DNA of 64,000 nt from an uncultured Granulosicoccaceae bacterium (GCA_937927895.1 CALGKA010000035.1:1-64000), one strand, 5' to 3'; positions 1-9,102 are shown, numbered from the stretch's first letter. The notes: generated by a model not told the origin, from the sequence alone. A program made the numbers and translations.

Positions 1-1
1 T

Positions 2-220
2 GCACGCGCGATCTTGCGGCAGTCACAGGTGATTTTACTTGATGAACCCTTTAGCGCACTTGATCAACAAACACGCCACTCTATGCTTACACTTATCAGG
101 AAGCTTGCCACCGAAAAACAACGCGCTATTGTCATGGTGACTCATGACTTACGTGACTGCTCGGCAGTGGCCGATCAGCACTATATTATTGAAAAGGGTT
201 CACTGCACCTTCAACCTTAA
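2..220 (+). CDS. ABC transporter ATP-binding protein, C-terminal fragment
   Basis: The reading frame is open from the left edge (codons from base 2), so only the last ~73 residues are present. They show the Walker B strand and catalytic Glu (ILLDEPFSALD, with D-loop) and, about 30 residues later, the H-loop histidine (MVTHD). The protein ends soon after the H-loop (stop at 218-220) with no extra C-terminal regulatory domain, as in short importers such as ThiQ. Walker A and the signature motif lie outside the window. The wording around Walker B (LDEPFSALD...MLTLI) resembles ThiQ and other small-molecule importers, but substrate cannot be decided from this part. The upstream genes, which would identify the transporter, are not visible. 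Confidence 0.85.
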   Translation, partial: ARAILRQSQVILLDEPFSALDQQTRHSMLTLIRKLATEKQRAIVMVTHDLRDCSAVADQHYIIEKGSLHLQP

Positions 221-246
221 TGCCTTTCAACTCTACACACCCTGAG

Positions 247-317
247 GCTATTCACCTACGCACTTTGATGCTATTCAACCTACGCACTTTGATGCTATTC
301 AGCCTACGCACTTTGAT
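247..317. repeat. Three tandem copies of a 23-24 bp repeat
   Basis: Three head-to-tail copies (247-269, 270-293, 294-317) of a unit of the form gctattc(a/aa/ag)cctacgcactttgat. They differ only in the one or two bases after gctattc. The third copy contains the stop codon and last few codons of the minus-strand MFS gene (304-1515), so the array begins in the 3' end of that gene and extends into the spacer towards the ABC gene. No inverted symmetry is evident. Confidence 0.9.
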
Positions 318-1515
318 TTGCGGCACGCAGCGCTACCTTGGCTTTTTCATTTGAAGCTAAGCACAGTGACAATAACAGGCTTACAAATACCATAGCGGCA
401 AGTAACGAGAATGCCCAGTCGTAGCTATTGCGTTGATCGTATACCAGCCCTGTAACGATAGGCATCAGCGCGCCGAAAATGGTGCCGCACAATACAATAG
501 CACCAAATATCGCGCCATGCGCTCGCATACCGAAGTACTCCGCGATAGTCGGAGACACCACAGTAAAAAGCGCTCCATGGGTAAAACCATAAACCACACC
601 AAACACAAACAAGTGCGTTGGATTCTTGATTACCAGCAAAGACACCAAACTAAGAAACAACAACAGCAAACAAATATTAAAACAACGTTTACCACCGACA
701 CGATCTATAAAGCCACCCACCAACAGACGCCCCACCACGCTACTGGCAGCAATGGTAGATAAAACAGTGGCAGCTGCCGCGGTTGATAAACCATTATCAA
801 TACTGTGCGGCACTATATGCGTTGGAATGGTGATCAAACTACCAAAATAGAAAAACTGCATACCCCCTAATATTAAAAGTGATCTGCTTTGACGCGCCTG
901 TTTAAAGGTATAACCTTGAAGTGGCGCGATTGTGTTATTTGATCGTGCCGCAGGCTGTTCTGGCTGCATACCCATTAAATACGCTGCTATCACAAGTATT
1001 ACAGCCGCACCCACACCTAAAGTCACAAACGCACCACGCCATCCAATACTTGCAATCAGTGCAACCGCAATTATGGGTATAGACATTTGCCCTAGTGCTG
1101 TGCCCACCTTAACGATGCCGCTCATCATGCCACGACGCTTGGGAAACCAGCGAGCCACCGTTGAAAGCGTTACTACATCGTGCGCTGCTAAGCCGATACC
1201 CACTAACACACCATAAATAGTAATCAATTGCCATGGCGCTTGTAAAAAATACATCAGCATATAGGCAGTGCCCGTGCAGAGCCCGGTGACTATCAACACC
1301 CCTTTTGGACCAAATCGATCACTTAACCTACCGGCTGCGATCGCGAATATACCCATATTCAAAAACGCGAGTGAAGTGGCCACTGACAATATGGTTCTTG
1401 ACCAACCAAACTCAGATTCGAGCACCGTGAAAAATACCCCATAGGCAAAAACACTGCCTATGGTCACCGCCTGTACTAAGAATGCACCAAGAACAATAAA
1501 GTAGCGTTTATCCAC
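304..1515 (-). CDS. MFS transporter, OFA/monocarboxylate-porter-like
   Basis: A 403-residue polytopic membrane protein with about 12 hydrophobic segments in two six-helix halves, as expected for the major facilitator superfamily. The loop between helices 2 and 3 carries the MFS signature as GRLSDRFGPKGV (about residues 62-73), and the related loop in the second half reads GGFIDRVGGKR. The N-terminal helix and the WFPKRRGMMSGI segment after helix 4 are typical of the oxalate/formate antiporter and monocarboxylate branch, so the substrate is probably a small organic anion; this is inference. The gene is alone on the minus strand, facing the ABC fragment. Its last codons lie in a tandem DNA repeat, so the C-terminal residues (NQSA) may have come from repeat expansion. 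Confidence 0.85.
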   Translation of the reverse strand: MDKRYFIVLGAFLVQAVTIGSVFAYGVFFTVLESEFGWSRTILSVATSLAFLNMGIFAIAAGRLSDRFGPKGVLIVTGLCTGTAYMLMYFLQAPWQLITIYGVLVGIGLAAHDVVTLSTVARWFPKRRGMMSGIVKVGTALGQMSIPIIAVALIASIGWRGAFVTLGVGAAVILVIAAYLMGMQPEQPAARSNNTIAPLQGYTFKQARQSRSLLILGGMQFFYFGSLITIPTHIVPHSIDNGLSTAAAATVLSTIAASSVVGRLLVGGFIDRVGGKRCFNICLLLLFLSLVSLLVIKNPTHLFVFGVVYGFTHGALFTVVSPTIAEYFGMRAHGAIFGAIVLCGTIFGALMPIVTGLVYDQRNSYDWAFSLLAAMVFVSLLLSLCLASNEKAKVALRAANQSA

Positions 1516-1735
1516 GAGATAAATCCATTTGAGTAGAGGTATAGCTTAACGCGCTTTACGGTGCTTACGTATCAAAAACTGTACACGTGACAATCGCAGC
1601 TGCTCAGAACACGCTTCGCTGATAGCAGGCTATTATATTCTGGATAGAATTTCACTAGCACCTGCCGCCTCACCGGTGTGCATGATAAATTAGCTTCCCG
1701 CTTTATTATTCACTACACGCACATTGGAGTTATCG

Positions 1736-2383
1736 ATGAACTTTCCCCACAACACTCTGGCACTATGTACAGCAGTCGCCGCAGCACTCGCTATAACCGC
1801 TTGCAGCGAGACTGGCAATCCACAGTTAGATATGTGCAAAAAAATCGCTGGCAACTTACTTCCTGGTTCTGTCGAATATGGTGAGATATCAGAAGTTAAG
1901 AACAAAAACGAAATGCACCTCACGCTGCCGTATTCCAGCAATGGTGAATCAAGCGAAGCCGTCTGCACATTCGCTGTCGACCCAAACAACAAAGAGGCCT
2001 ACCAGACAGCCCCCAAAGAAATGGTTCTAGGCGGCTATGCCATTAGCTCGAAAGATCTGATGAAAGCCTCCTTTGCCTCTAGCAAAGAAGTCCTTAAAGA
2101 CAGCGCCGATGAAACAAAAAGGCAAGCCGCCGAAGCTGCTGAAGAAGCCAAAGTGATGGCCGCTGAAGCAAAAGACAAAGCTACTGAAGTAGCCGCCGAA
2201 GCCAAAGAGAAAGCGACAGAAGTAGCTGCCGAAGCCAAAGCGAAGGCTTCCGAAGTAGCCACGCAGATTAAAGATTCAGAAGCAGTTGAGCGCGCTAAGA
2301 TGCTAGCTGACGATGCAAAAGATAAGGCGAAATCTGCCCTACTTGAAGGCACTAAAAAGCTTCAGGAAACGTTAGAGAAATAA
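1736..2383 (+). CDS. Lipoprotein with LEA/apolipoprotein-like helical repeats
   Basis: The ATG at 1736 is preceded by GGAG at the right distance; the in-frame TTG at 1724 is less likely. The 215-residue product starts with a lipoprotein signal (hydrophobic stretch, then lipobox ITAC, Cys at about residue 23). A globular part of ~95 residues follows. From about residue 120 to the end it is a highly charged helix built on an 11-residue periodicity, with repeated blocks of the type AAEAKxKATEV. This resembles LEA or apolipoprotein-like amphipathic helices that lie on membranes or protect proteins in stress; the resemblance is by pattern only. A strong terminator follows directly. The exact role is unknown. 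Confidence 0.8.
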   Translation: MNFPHNTLALCTAVAAALAITACSETGNPQLDMCKKIAGNLLPGSVEYGEISEVKNKNEMHLTLPYSSNGESSEAVCTFAVDPNNKEAYQTAPKEMVLGGYAISSKDLMKASFASSKEVLKDSADETKRQAAEAAEEAKVMAAEAKDKATEVAAEAKEKATEVAAEAKAKASEVATQIKDSEAVERAKMLADDAKDKAKSALLEGTKKLQETLEK

Positions 2384-2406
2384 TGCTTCTTGCAGTTAAA
2401 TTGCTC

Positions 2407-2441
2407 AAAAAAAAACGCGGCCTGAAGGCCGCGTTTTTTTT
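2407..2441. terminator. Strong bidirectional rho-independent terminator
   Basis: A perfect 7-bp GC-rich stem (2416-2422 with 2427-2433, CGCGGCC/GGCCGCG) closes a TGAA loop. It is flanked by a run of A on the left and a run of T on the right, so it can end transcription from both the plus-strand lipoprotein gene and the minus-strand gene at 2483-2761. Confidence 0.95.
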
Positions 2442-2482
2442 GCATGATCACTTTTTATAGCAACCATGAGTTGCCACTGACA

Positions 2483-2761
2483 CTATAAAATTCGATACAT
2501 ACGCAACAAAATATAAGCTGCAGCGATAAGTAAACCGGCAAGATAAATCTGCCACTTATTATCACTTAGCCGATCTATCTTACCAAGCAAAAACGCTATA
2601 ACTACACCGACTATCAGCGGGATTGCAGCGTTGGTTGCCGAACGCAGCTCATTGCCAGTTGCTGAAAAATTCAAACCGAATATTCCAACTATTGTTGCCA
2701 GAGAAAGTAGCACCGCCAAAGCTTTAAATTTCCAGCTTGTGGCTTCCTTTTTTCTACCCAT
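2483..2761 (-). CDS. Small three-helix inner-membrane protein, unknown function
   Basis: A 92-residue protein with a basic N-terminus (MGRKKE) and three hydrophobic segments (about residues 12-30, 44-62 and 70-88). I do not recognise a family. It lies 29 bp downstream of the volA-like lipase gene on the same strand and ahead of the shared terminator at 2407-2441, so it is probably the last gene of a fadL-volA-this unit. Its job may therefore relate to the lipase or envelope, but nothing in its sequence shows this. Confidence 0.65.
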   Translation of the reverse strand: MGRKKEATSWKFKALAVLLSLATIVGIFGLNFSATGNELRSATNAAIPLIVGVVIAFLLGKIDRLSDNKWQIYLAGLLIAAAYILLRMYRIL

Positions 2762-2790
2762 GCATCAAACCCTTCGAAATAAGTTACCAG

Positions 2791-4854
2791 CTATTCGCTG
2801 GTAACTATGACATCAGTGTTGCTCACTTGAATCAACGTACCACCGGATGCCGCAAATGTTGCCAGCTGCGTTTGCATCTCTGTAGTGACATCAAGCCGAC
2901 CACTCGACGCCGGTGACAATAAAGAACCATGATCACCGCCAGTAAATTTTACCAAGCCTGATCCGCTGGTTGTAGCCGTAATAGTAGTCAAACCCATCAC
3001 TCTGGCAAGAGCTTCTGTACCGGCCAAAGGTGCACCTGGAATAGCGTTAAACACAACAGTGTCAGCAGGTGAATCTTCGGTACCGTTACCAACCACCTCG
3101 ATCATATGCACAGGGTGCATTGACGCAAGCTGAGCACCGAAATTAATCGGATCACCCGAATCAACAATCGTTTGCGCAGCCACTACAAACCGGGCAAATT
3201 CAGGTGTACCTTCTTCAAGCCCTGCCGCTGATAAACCCGCCTTAATCGGCGGTCCAAACGAAAGTGAGGCGATGGTAGTTTGCACCATACCTGCAGCTGG
3301 CATGCCTAAGCTTACCGAGTTTACCGAGTCATCGAACGCTGCAAAGGTTGTAGCGGTAGATCCACCAAGAGAGTGGCCAATCACAGCCTTGCGAGTAACA
3401 TCAACAGCCACACCAGGAATGCTTCCAAGGCTTGCACTCAATACCAGTAAATCTGCAGCACTTTGACGCAAGTTATCACGCGTATTCAGCAACTGTGCGG
3501 GAGAATAGTAATGCCTGCCACTGGGATCAACAATACCATCAGGGCCAGCTTCACCCGTTTCATTATTGACTAAATCAATGTCAAACGTACGCTCTCGATC
3601 ATTAGGAAAAGGCGTGTTGGCAGCAGCTAGCGGGCTGGTTGCATCTGTGATTCCATGCATTGCCTGATCGATCGCTACCACGGCAAAGCCCGCTTGTGCC
3701 ATGGAATCAGCGATTGCAAACATATTGGTTCTATCGTTTGTCACACCATGGACAAAAATAACAATAGGCCAACCGGCTTCCGGCATTGCTTGCCCGGAGT
3801 TCGCGTTGGGCAGTGTCATCAGTACCGGTATAGTTTGCACACTGGTCGCGATTGGCTGCGGATTAAAACGCGTAAGGAAACTGCCGCCCTCACCACGCCA
3901 AAAGCTTGCAATGGCTGCTGCATCGTTAGGTCCTTCGGGTTGAGCTAAGTAGTAAGGCACATCAAGCGTACCAATATAAACATCTGCGATACCTGGCAAG
4001 GCTTCGTTGATGTTGTTAGTCGTTAAACCGGTTGGTGCCACTGCTATTGCACCACCTGACTGCGATGCATTTTTAACCGCATTCATCACCGGGGTGATAG
4101 ATTGAGTTTTAGTAGACCACGCTTGAACGACTGTAGTTCGATCAACACCCAGCGCACCGGCCGCTTCCAGCATTGAATTAACAGAGCGACGTAAAGGCTC
4201 CAAAGGTGCAACCGGGGCACCCGTTAAGGGCACAGTACCAGCCACCCATCCAAACGTTCTATTTGCAGTAACCGCCTGACCATCTGCACCTAAAACGCCG
4301 TTAGTGATAAGCACTACATAATCAGTGCTTTCTTTAAGTGGAGCTAGTGGCAGAATCGCTATGCTGCTACCAACCGCTACAGCTGCCACCTGCCCCGCAC
4401 CCAACTCACTCACCACACCTGTGACCAGGCCATTTGCATCGGTTGTCACTTCATAAACCAATACATTCTCACCCAATAGCACAGACGCAGGGTCGAGCGC
4501 TTTGCCGAAAGATGCGTTCATCGGTTGCGTGGTTGAAAATCCGTCAAGCGTATTGAGTGCTACCGATGGGTCACCGAAGTTTCCTGCTACATCTTCTGCC
4601 ACGGGAATGTTAAGAGTGCCATCTTCAGACCCTCCAAACAAAAGTGCATTGGGAAATGGCAGTAATCCATTGGCGGGATCAAACACAGCTTCAGAAGGCA
4701 GATTTGCACTGGCTAATTCCGCACTGGCAATTGCCGCATTCACATCGGTAAAACCATCTATGACACTTTGGTCAAAATTATAATCCGTTGGATCAGAACA
4801 AGCACCCAGCGCAAGCGCAGATACTAGCAACGGTAGAGATACTTTAAGATTCAT
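2791..4854 (-). CDS. volA: VolA/Pla-1-type surface lipoprotein lipase (lysophospholipase)
   Basis: About 687 residues, starting with a lipoprotein signal ending LALGAC. The Cys is followed by Ser rather than Asp, so sorting to the outer membrane is expected. The N-terminal ~300 residues match the VolA/Pla-1/cef family pattern (DPANGLLPFPNALLF), and the C-terminal half is an alpha/beta hydrolase with the nucleophile elbow GHSLGG (Ser about residue 497 counted from the upstream ATG). Two ATGs (4860 and 4854) are possible; GGAG lies 7 nt before the second, which I prefer. In Vibrio cholerae, VolA cleaves lysophosphatidylcholine and its gene is beside fadL. The same arrangement exists here, with fadL 15 bp upstream, so released fatty acid is probably imported by the neighbour. 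Confidence 0.85.
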   Translation of the reverse strand: MNLKVSLPLLVSALALGACSDPTDYNFDQSVIDGFTDVNAAIASAELASANLPSEAVFDPANGLLPFPNALLFGGSEDGTLNIPVAEDVAGNFGDPSVALNTLDGFSTTQPMNASFGKALDPASVLLGENVLVYEVTTDANGLVTGVVSELGAGQVAAVAVGSSIAILPLAPLKESTDYVVLITNGVLGADGQAVTANRTFGWVAGTVPLTGAPVAPLEPLRRSVNSMLEAAGALGVDRTTVVQAWSTKTQSITPVMNAVKNASQSGGAIAVAPTGLTTNNINEALPGIADVYIGTLDVPYYLAQPEGPNDAAAIASFWRGEGGSFLTRFNPQPIATSVQTIPVLMTLPNANSGQAMPEAGWPIVIFVHGVTNDRTNMFAIADSMAQAGFAVVAIDQAMHGITDATSPLAAANTPFPNDRERTFDIDLVNNETGEAGPDGIVDPSGRHYYSPAQLLNTRDNLRQSAADLLVLSASLGSIPGVAVDVTRKAVIGHSLGGSTATTFAAFDDSVNSVSLGMPAAGMVQTTIASLSFGPPIKAGLSAAGLEEGTPEFARFVVAAQTIVDSGDPINFGAQLASMHPVHMIEVVGNGTEDSPADTVVFNAIPGAPLAGTEALARVMGLTTITATTSGSGLVKFTGGDHGSLLSPASSGRLDVTTEMQTQLATFAASGGTLIQVSNTDVIVTSE

Positions 4855-4869
4855 TTTCATTCTCCAGTA

Positions 4870-6294
4870 CTAGTTAAATTGCACAGTAACTTGTGCACTG
4901 ATTATGTTGGCGCTGGTTTCAAATACACCACGCAAATGCGTACCGCCAGGAGCTTCACTTGCGTTGTCTACCGGTGTGTCGTCAATCATTAAGTGTGCAA
5001 AACCCGCATCCATAGAGACGCGACTATTAAACTTGTATCCCATACCTACAGAGGCCCAAACACGCTCGTTACCAGGGATTCGTGCGGTTCTAAAGGTAGG
5101 TGATGGAACGGGATCTTCATCGTAGGCAACACCTGCTCGCAACGTTAACTGATCACTGTATTTATAGTTCAAACCACCAGACACTCGCCATACATCTTCA
5201 AATTTGAGTGTGTTGAATGTATCTGGTTGCGATTCTGGTTGATCGAAAACAATCCGTAGCTCTTGAAAGCTACTCCAACCGGTAAATGTTGCATCAGCAA
5301 GTAGCTCTAGCTGATCATTAACTTTGTGAGCAGCAGAGAACATTAGTGTTGGTGGCAAGCTTGCTTTTGCGGTAACGCCCTGATCAAGAAATTGAGGTAT
5401 CACGGTTGGTGAACCTTCAAGAGGCAGTGGCAGGCTCGCAAGAAGCGCCTCAAACCCGGGATGGTTAGTGAAATCTGCTGTGCCATCTAGCTCATGATCA
5501 ACTCCATGCCGATACGCCACACCCAGCTTAGTGCCTTGCCTTGGTTTGTATAGCAACCCAAGATTAAAAGAAACAGCTGCGCCATCGCCACCGATATCTG
5601 CATAACCATCAGTCGCGGCTACCCCGGGCCCACTTAGACCAGCGTTAAGACAATCAAGTGAATCTATTAAGGGGCTTGCCGATAACCCAAAGCAAGTACC
5701 GCCACTATCAACAGCACTGCCTAGCTGGGCACTCATGGTTTGGATACTTAAACCACCACCAATATTCAGGTTGTCGTTAACTCTGTAGGAAATTGAAGGA
5801 TTAATATCAAGCGCTGCGACTGCAGATTCTATCGCCTGGTATCGACCTACCCAGTCTCTGTCATAGTCACTTGAGTTACCGAACGGCACACTTAAGCCAA
5901 TGCCTAAGGTTACTCCTTGCTTTAGCGGATGCACGTAATAGAGGTTCGGCAAGCCTGTTGTGCCATTAGCACCAACTGCTTCTGCAGTGGCAAAATCCGG
6001 ATCAACATATTGCTGCCCGAAGTTTGGCAGAAACGCCGGGTTTAGTGTTGTACCTCTATCGGTAAATTCACTGCTCACACCGATCACATGACCTGCTACC
6101 AACAACTCTCTTTCTTTGAGCTCAGACATGCCAGCAGGGTTAAACCACACGGTTGATGCATCTTGACTAACCGCCGCAGCGCCAGCATAAGAGTTGCCAA
6201 GGCCAGAAGCTCCCTGCTCAATCAGAGCGAATCCACCGGCAAAAGATGCTTCGCTGGCCGCTATGGCGCAAAACAAGAAACTGGCTTTTCTCAT
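4870..6294 (-). CDS. fadL: FadL/OmpP1/TodX-family outer-membrane fatty-acid channel
   Basis: A 474-residue precursor with a Sec signal (cleavage near SFA-GGF). The mature N-terminus begins GGFALIEQGASGLGNSYAG and continues with DASTVWFNPAGM, both typical of the FadL family whose N-terminal hatch plugs a 14-stranded barrel. The protein ends in an aromatic residue next to the terminus (VQFN), as usual for barrel proteins. ATG 6294 is chosen because AGGAG precedes it; the in-frame TTG at 6315 would place charged residues before the signal. The gene is first in an apparent operon with the lipase 15 bp downstream. Long-chain fatty acids are the likely substrate, given the family and the neighbour; aromatic hydrocarbons (TodX-type) remain possible. 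Confidence 0.9.
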   Translation of the reverse strand: MRKASFLFCAIAASEASFAGGFALIEQGASGLGNSYAGAAAVSQDASTVWFNPAGMSELKERELLVAGHVIGVSSEFTDRGTTLNPAFLPNFGQQYVDPDFATAEAVGANGTTGLPNLYYVHPLKQGVTLGIGLSVPFGNSSDYDRDWVGRYQAIESAVAALDINPSISYRVNDNLNIGGGLSIQTMSAQLGSAVDSGGTCFGLSASPLIDSLDCLNAGLSGPGVAATDGYADIGGDGAAVSFNLGLLYKPRQGTKLGVAYRHGVDHELDGTADFTNHPGFEALLASLPLPLEGSPTVIPQFLDQGVTAKASLPPTLMFSAAHKVNDQLELLADATFTGWSSFQELRIVFDQPESQPDTFNTLKFEDVWRVSGGLNYKYSDQLTLRAGVAYDEDPVPSPTFRTARIPGNERVWASVGMGYKFNSRVSMDAGFAHLMIDDTPVDNASEAPGGTHLRGVFETSANIISAQVTVQFN

Positions 6295-6465
6295 ATTTAT
6301 TCTCCTACGTGACAAGTTTGACTAAATTCAAAGGACTAATCTCCCTAGCTTAACAAATACGGGGGCTCGCGAGTACACAGGCGCGACAAGCATAGGCTGC
6401 ACATCGATCCCACTTTTCAGGTTTCACGCTATACTCTGTCTTACCGTCGCATGGGAGTCTCACAC

Positions 6466-7059
6466 ATGGAAATGAACAGAAACACTAATGCTCGCTCATT
6501 GCTCAAGCGTAGCGAATGGCCCAGCGAATTAACGGCAAGAAAACCCGGCAAATGGCCATTGGCTGTCACTGCAAGCCTTGCTATCGGTCTTGCGTCATCT
6601 CTTACACTCGCGAACACCTTCAATATTGATGTTAGCGAAACAGAAATAGCTGTCCAGGCAAACAATGCCAGCCTTAAAGAATTACTGCAGGAACTAGAAA
6701 GACTCACTGGCATTCCAGTCAAGTTTGTTGCCGATACTGATGAACGGGTGTCTTTAAATGTGGGGCTAACATCGGTTGAAAACGCCATCGGTAAGATTAC
6801 GCCGAATCACATGATTGTGCATGAAGACAAACAGGGTAAAAAGGTCATTAAAGAGCTGATCATTATTCCCAACGATTCGGGCACGAGCGGCGGTGGGGCG
6901 GATTCCTCTTTTTTACCTAACGGGCAACCTGCACCTGCGATTGAACCGCAATTAGAACAACCACAACTCGATCAACCGCAAGCAATGCCGGCACCAGGTG
7001 CGCAACCATTGGCACCAACGGAACAACCGATTACAGATCCGAATATACCTGTGAACTAA
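6466..7059 (+). CDS. Exported STN-like (secretin/TonB N-terminal) small protein
   Basis: ATG 6466 is preceded by GGGAG 9-10 nt upstream, which decides it over ATG 6451. The 197-residue product has a long basic N-terminus, a hydrophobic signal or anchor at about residues 31-50, then a ~75-residue domain (about 60-135). The domain follows the STN pattern: NASLKELLQELERLTGIPVKFV...VSLNVGLTSVENAIGKI, then a short strand pair. STN domains normally sit at the N-terminus of secretins or TonB-dependent receptors, but here nothing follows except a flexible Pro/Gln-rich tail (about 146-197). It stands alone between fadL and recD. It could be a periplasmic partner of a secretin or transducer; the partner is not in the window. 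Confidence 0.7.
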   Translation: MEMNRNTNARSLLKRSEWPSELTARKPGKWPLAVTASLAIGLASSLTLANTFNIDVSETEIAVQANNASLKELLQELERLTGIPVKFVADTDERVSLNVGLTSVENAIGKITPNHMIVHEDKQGKKVIKELIIIPNDSGTSGGGADSSFLPNGQPAPAIEPQLEQPQLDQPQAMPAPGAQPLAPTEQPITDPNIPVN

Positions 7060-7101
7060 ATATTTTCCACAAGCCAAACCAATAAGCTGTTGATGGTTAG
7101 T

Positions 7102-9102
7102 TTAGAAGTCCCACTGAGCTTGAATCGGTTTAGCTGATTTGACCGCAGGCTGTGTGACGAGCTTTTTGTTTTCAGGGTTCGGCTGCTGCCAAAACATTTC
7201 ACGCAAGCCCGACTGCCTCACCGATCGCTTGTCTATACACCCGATAAACTGATCCGCGTTGGCAATCACAACCACTTTGCTTTTTGCTCTTGTGACGGCG
7301 GTATAAAGCAATTCCCGGCTTAGTATAGGACTATCAGTATCTGGTAAAACCACCACAACCGTATCAAACTCTGAGCCTTGGCTTTTATGAATGGTCATCG
7401 CATAAAAGGTATCGTGCAGCGGCAGGCGTGAGGGACTGATCGTTTTTGGTGTGCCAGACAAATCATCAAATGCAAAATGCACCAATGGGACTTGTTCTTC
7501 GTTGTGCAATACCAAACCATGGTCACCATTGTATAAGCGCAAAGGGTGATTATTTTCCGATATCATCACAGGTCGTCCATGATAATAATGCTGCTCTAGA
7601 TCTATAAGCCGTTGATCTTGTAAATGCCGTTCAACCATGGTGTTAATCTTTATGGCACCTGTATTGCCACGCCTTAGCGCACACAACACACCAATCTCTG
7701 ACATTTTTTCAAGCGCCGCTGCTGGCGTTTCTGCACTCGCAATATTGGCAAACACGGGCACAACAAGTTCCCGTAGAATTTTATCAATGTGCCCGGTGCT
7801 GTGCGGTAACAGTGAAAGATTTGGATACTCGTCTGAATTAATCAGATGTAATGCTTGTTCGCTGTCACCGGTGTTAATCGCTGCTGCAAGCTTTCCAATC
7901 CCACCTTCGTCTTTGGCTCGATGACTCTTGTGCAAATACACTATGCGGTCGGAAATTTTTCCGCCAGGGTTTTCAGTGACTGGCAAATTGCTTATACCGG
8001 CTTGTGATAGCTCGCTGCAATGCACCTGACTAAACTCAGCTACCGACCTACCACCGCATATATCGCCAAGCACCATGCCAGATTCAACAGAGTGCAGTTG
8101 GTCTTTATCTCCTATTAATACGATCCGGGTATCTGTAGATACAGCTTCGAACATACGTGCCATTAACGGTAGATCAATCATTGATGCTTCATCGATAATC
8201 ACAACCTCGTACGGCATCGGGAATTCGGCACAGTGAATTGGCTCTACACGGCCAGGACGAAAACCCAACAAACTGTGTAACGTGACCGCTTCAAATGTAT
8301 CGTCTGCAAGTTTCAATTTTGCCAACAATCCGGCCAATTCATTTTGAATAGATTGCGTTAGCCTTGCTGCCGCTTTACCTGTTGGGGCGGCAAGAGCAAT
8401 CTTACGTGCATCAACCCCCTGCTCTATCAGCACCGCTAAAAGTGCAGTAACTGTGTAGGTTTTACCAGTACCAGGCCCACCGGTAATAACACTAAAATTA
8501 TTCATAGCAGCATTGGCAACCGCTACTTTTTGCCAATCAGGTTGCTCTGAAACTTTGAATAGAACATTGAGTACCTCTTTTAATTTTTCAGTATCGACCG
8601 TTGGTTTTTTTGCGTCTATTAATTTCTTTATTGAACGGGCTAGCGATTGTTCGAACATCCAATAGCGAGCGAGATAGAGTCGATTTTTATCGTCAAGTAT
8701 AAGCGGTGTTACCAATGGCTTTTCATTTAGTGCATCGTTTTTTTCGGTTTTATCGCTACTGGCAGGCTGTTCATTCACACCCTGTGGCGCTTGATTATCT
8801 GCTTGTAGCTTAGCTGGCTCTGTTACCACTCTTTGCGACAACAGCACCCGGCGCCAATGATTTAGCTTGGGTAGTTTTTGCCTAACCACACGAAGATCCG
8901 GGTTTGTATAGAGCGAGTTATTTTTTACCGAATCCAGTGCTATGCAGGTATCACCCCGCGACAATCCGTTACTGGCCAATGCAGCAGCCAATAACAATTC
9001 TGGTACTTCTTCACCATTAACCTCTATCATGTATCTGGCAAACTGAACATCAAAAAGACGTAAGTCACCTTGCAACTGCGCGTGCCTTAAGAAGGTTTTC
9101 AT
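7102..9102 (-). CDS. recD: Exodeoxyribonuclease V alpha subunit RecD
   Basis: A 666-residue SF1B helicase, the fast 5'-3' motor of RecBCD, which processes double-strand breaks and degrades foreign linear DNA. Walker A is GGPGTGKT at residues 208-215; Walker B is VVIIDEASMID; the late helicase motif TIHKSQGSEFD and the VAxTRAK-type motif VTRAKSKVVV near the C-terminus are present. The N-terminal ~200 residues form the RecC-contacting domain and include a polar insert (about 95-130) that makes the protein longer than the ~608 residues of E. coli RecD. The start codon overlaps the recB stop by one base (TAATG), indicating translational coupling in a recC-recB-recD operon. Confidence 0.97.
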   Translation of the reverse strand: MKTFLRHAQLQGDLRLFDVQFARYMIEVNGEEVPELLLAAALASNGLSRGDTCIALDSVKNNSLYTNPDLRVVRQKLPKLNHWRRVLLSQRVVTEPAKLQADNQAPQGVNEQPASSDKTEKNDALNEKPLVTPLILDDKNRLYLARYWMFEQSLARSIKKLIDAKKPTVDTEKLKEVLNVLFKVSEQPDWQKVAVANAAMNNFSVITGGPGTGKTYTVTALLAVLIEQGVDARKIALAAPTGKAAARLTQSIQNELAGLLAKLKLADDTFEAVTLHSLLGFRPGRVEPIHCAEFPMPYEVVIIDEASMIDLPLMARMFEAVSTDTRIVLIGDKDQLHSVESGMVLGDICGGRSVAEFSQVHCSELSQAGISNLPVTENPGGKISDRIVYLHKSHRAKDEGGIGKLAAAINTGDSEQALHLINSDEYPNLSLLPHSTGHIDKILRELVVPVFANIASAETPAAALEKMSEIGVLCALRRGNTGAIKINTMVERHLQDQRLIDLEQHYYHGRPVMISENNHPLRLYNGDHGLVLHNEEQVPLVHFAFDDLSGTPKTISPSRLPLHDTFYAMTIHKSQGSEFDTVVVVLPDTDSPILSRELLYTAVTRAKSKVVVIANADQFIGCIDKRSVRQSGLREMFWQQPNPENKKLVTQPAVKSAKPIQAQWDF

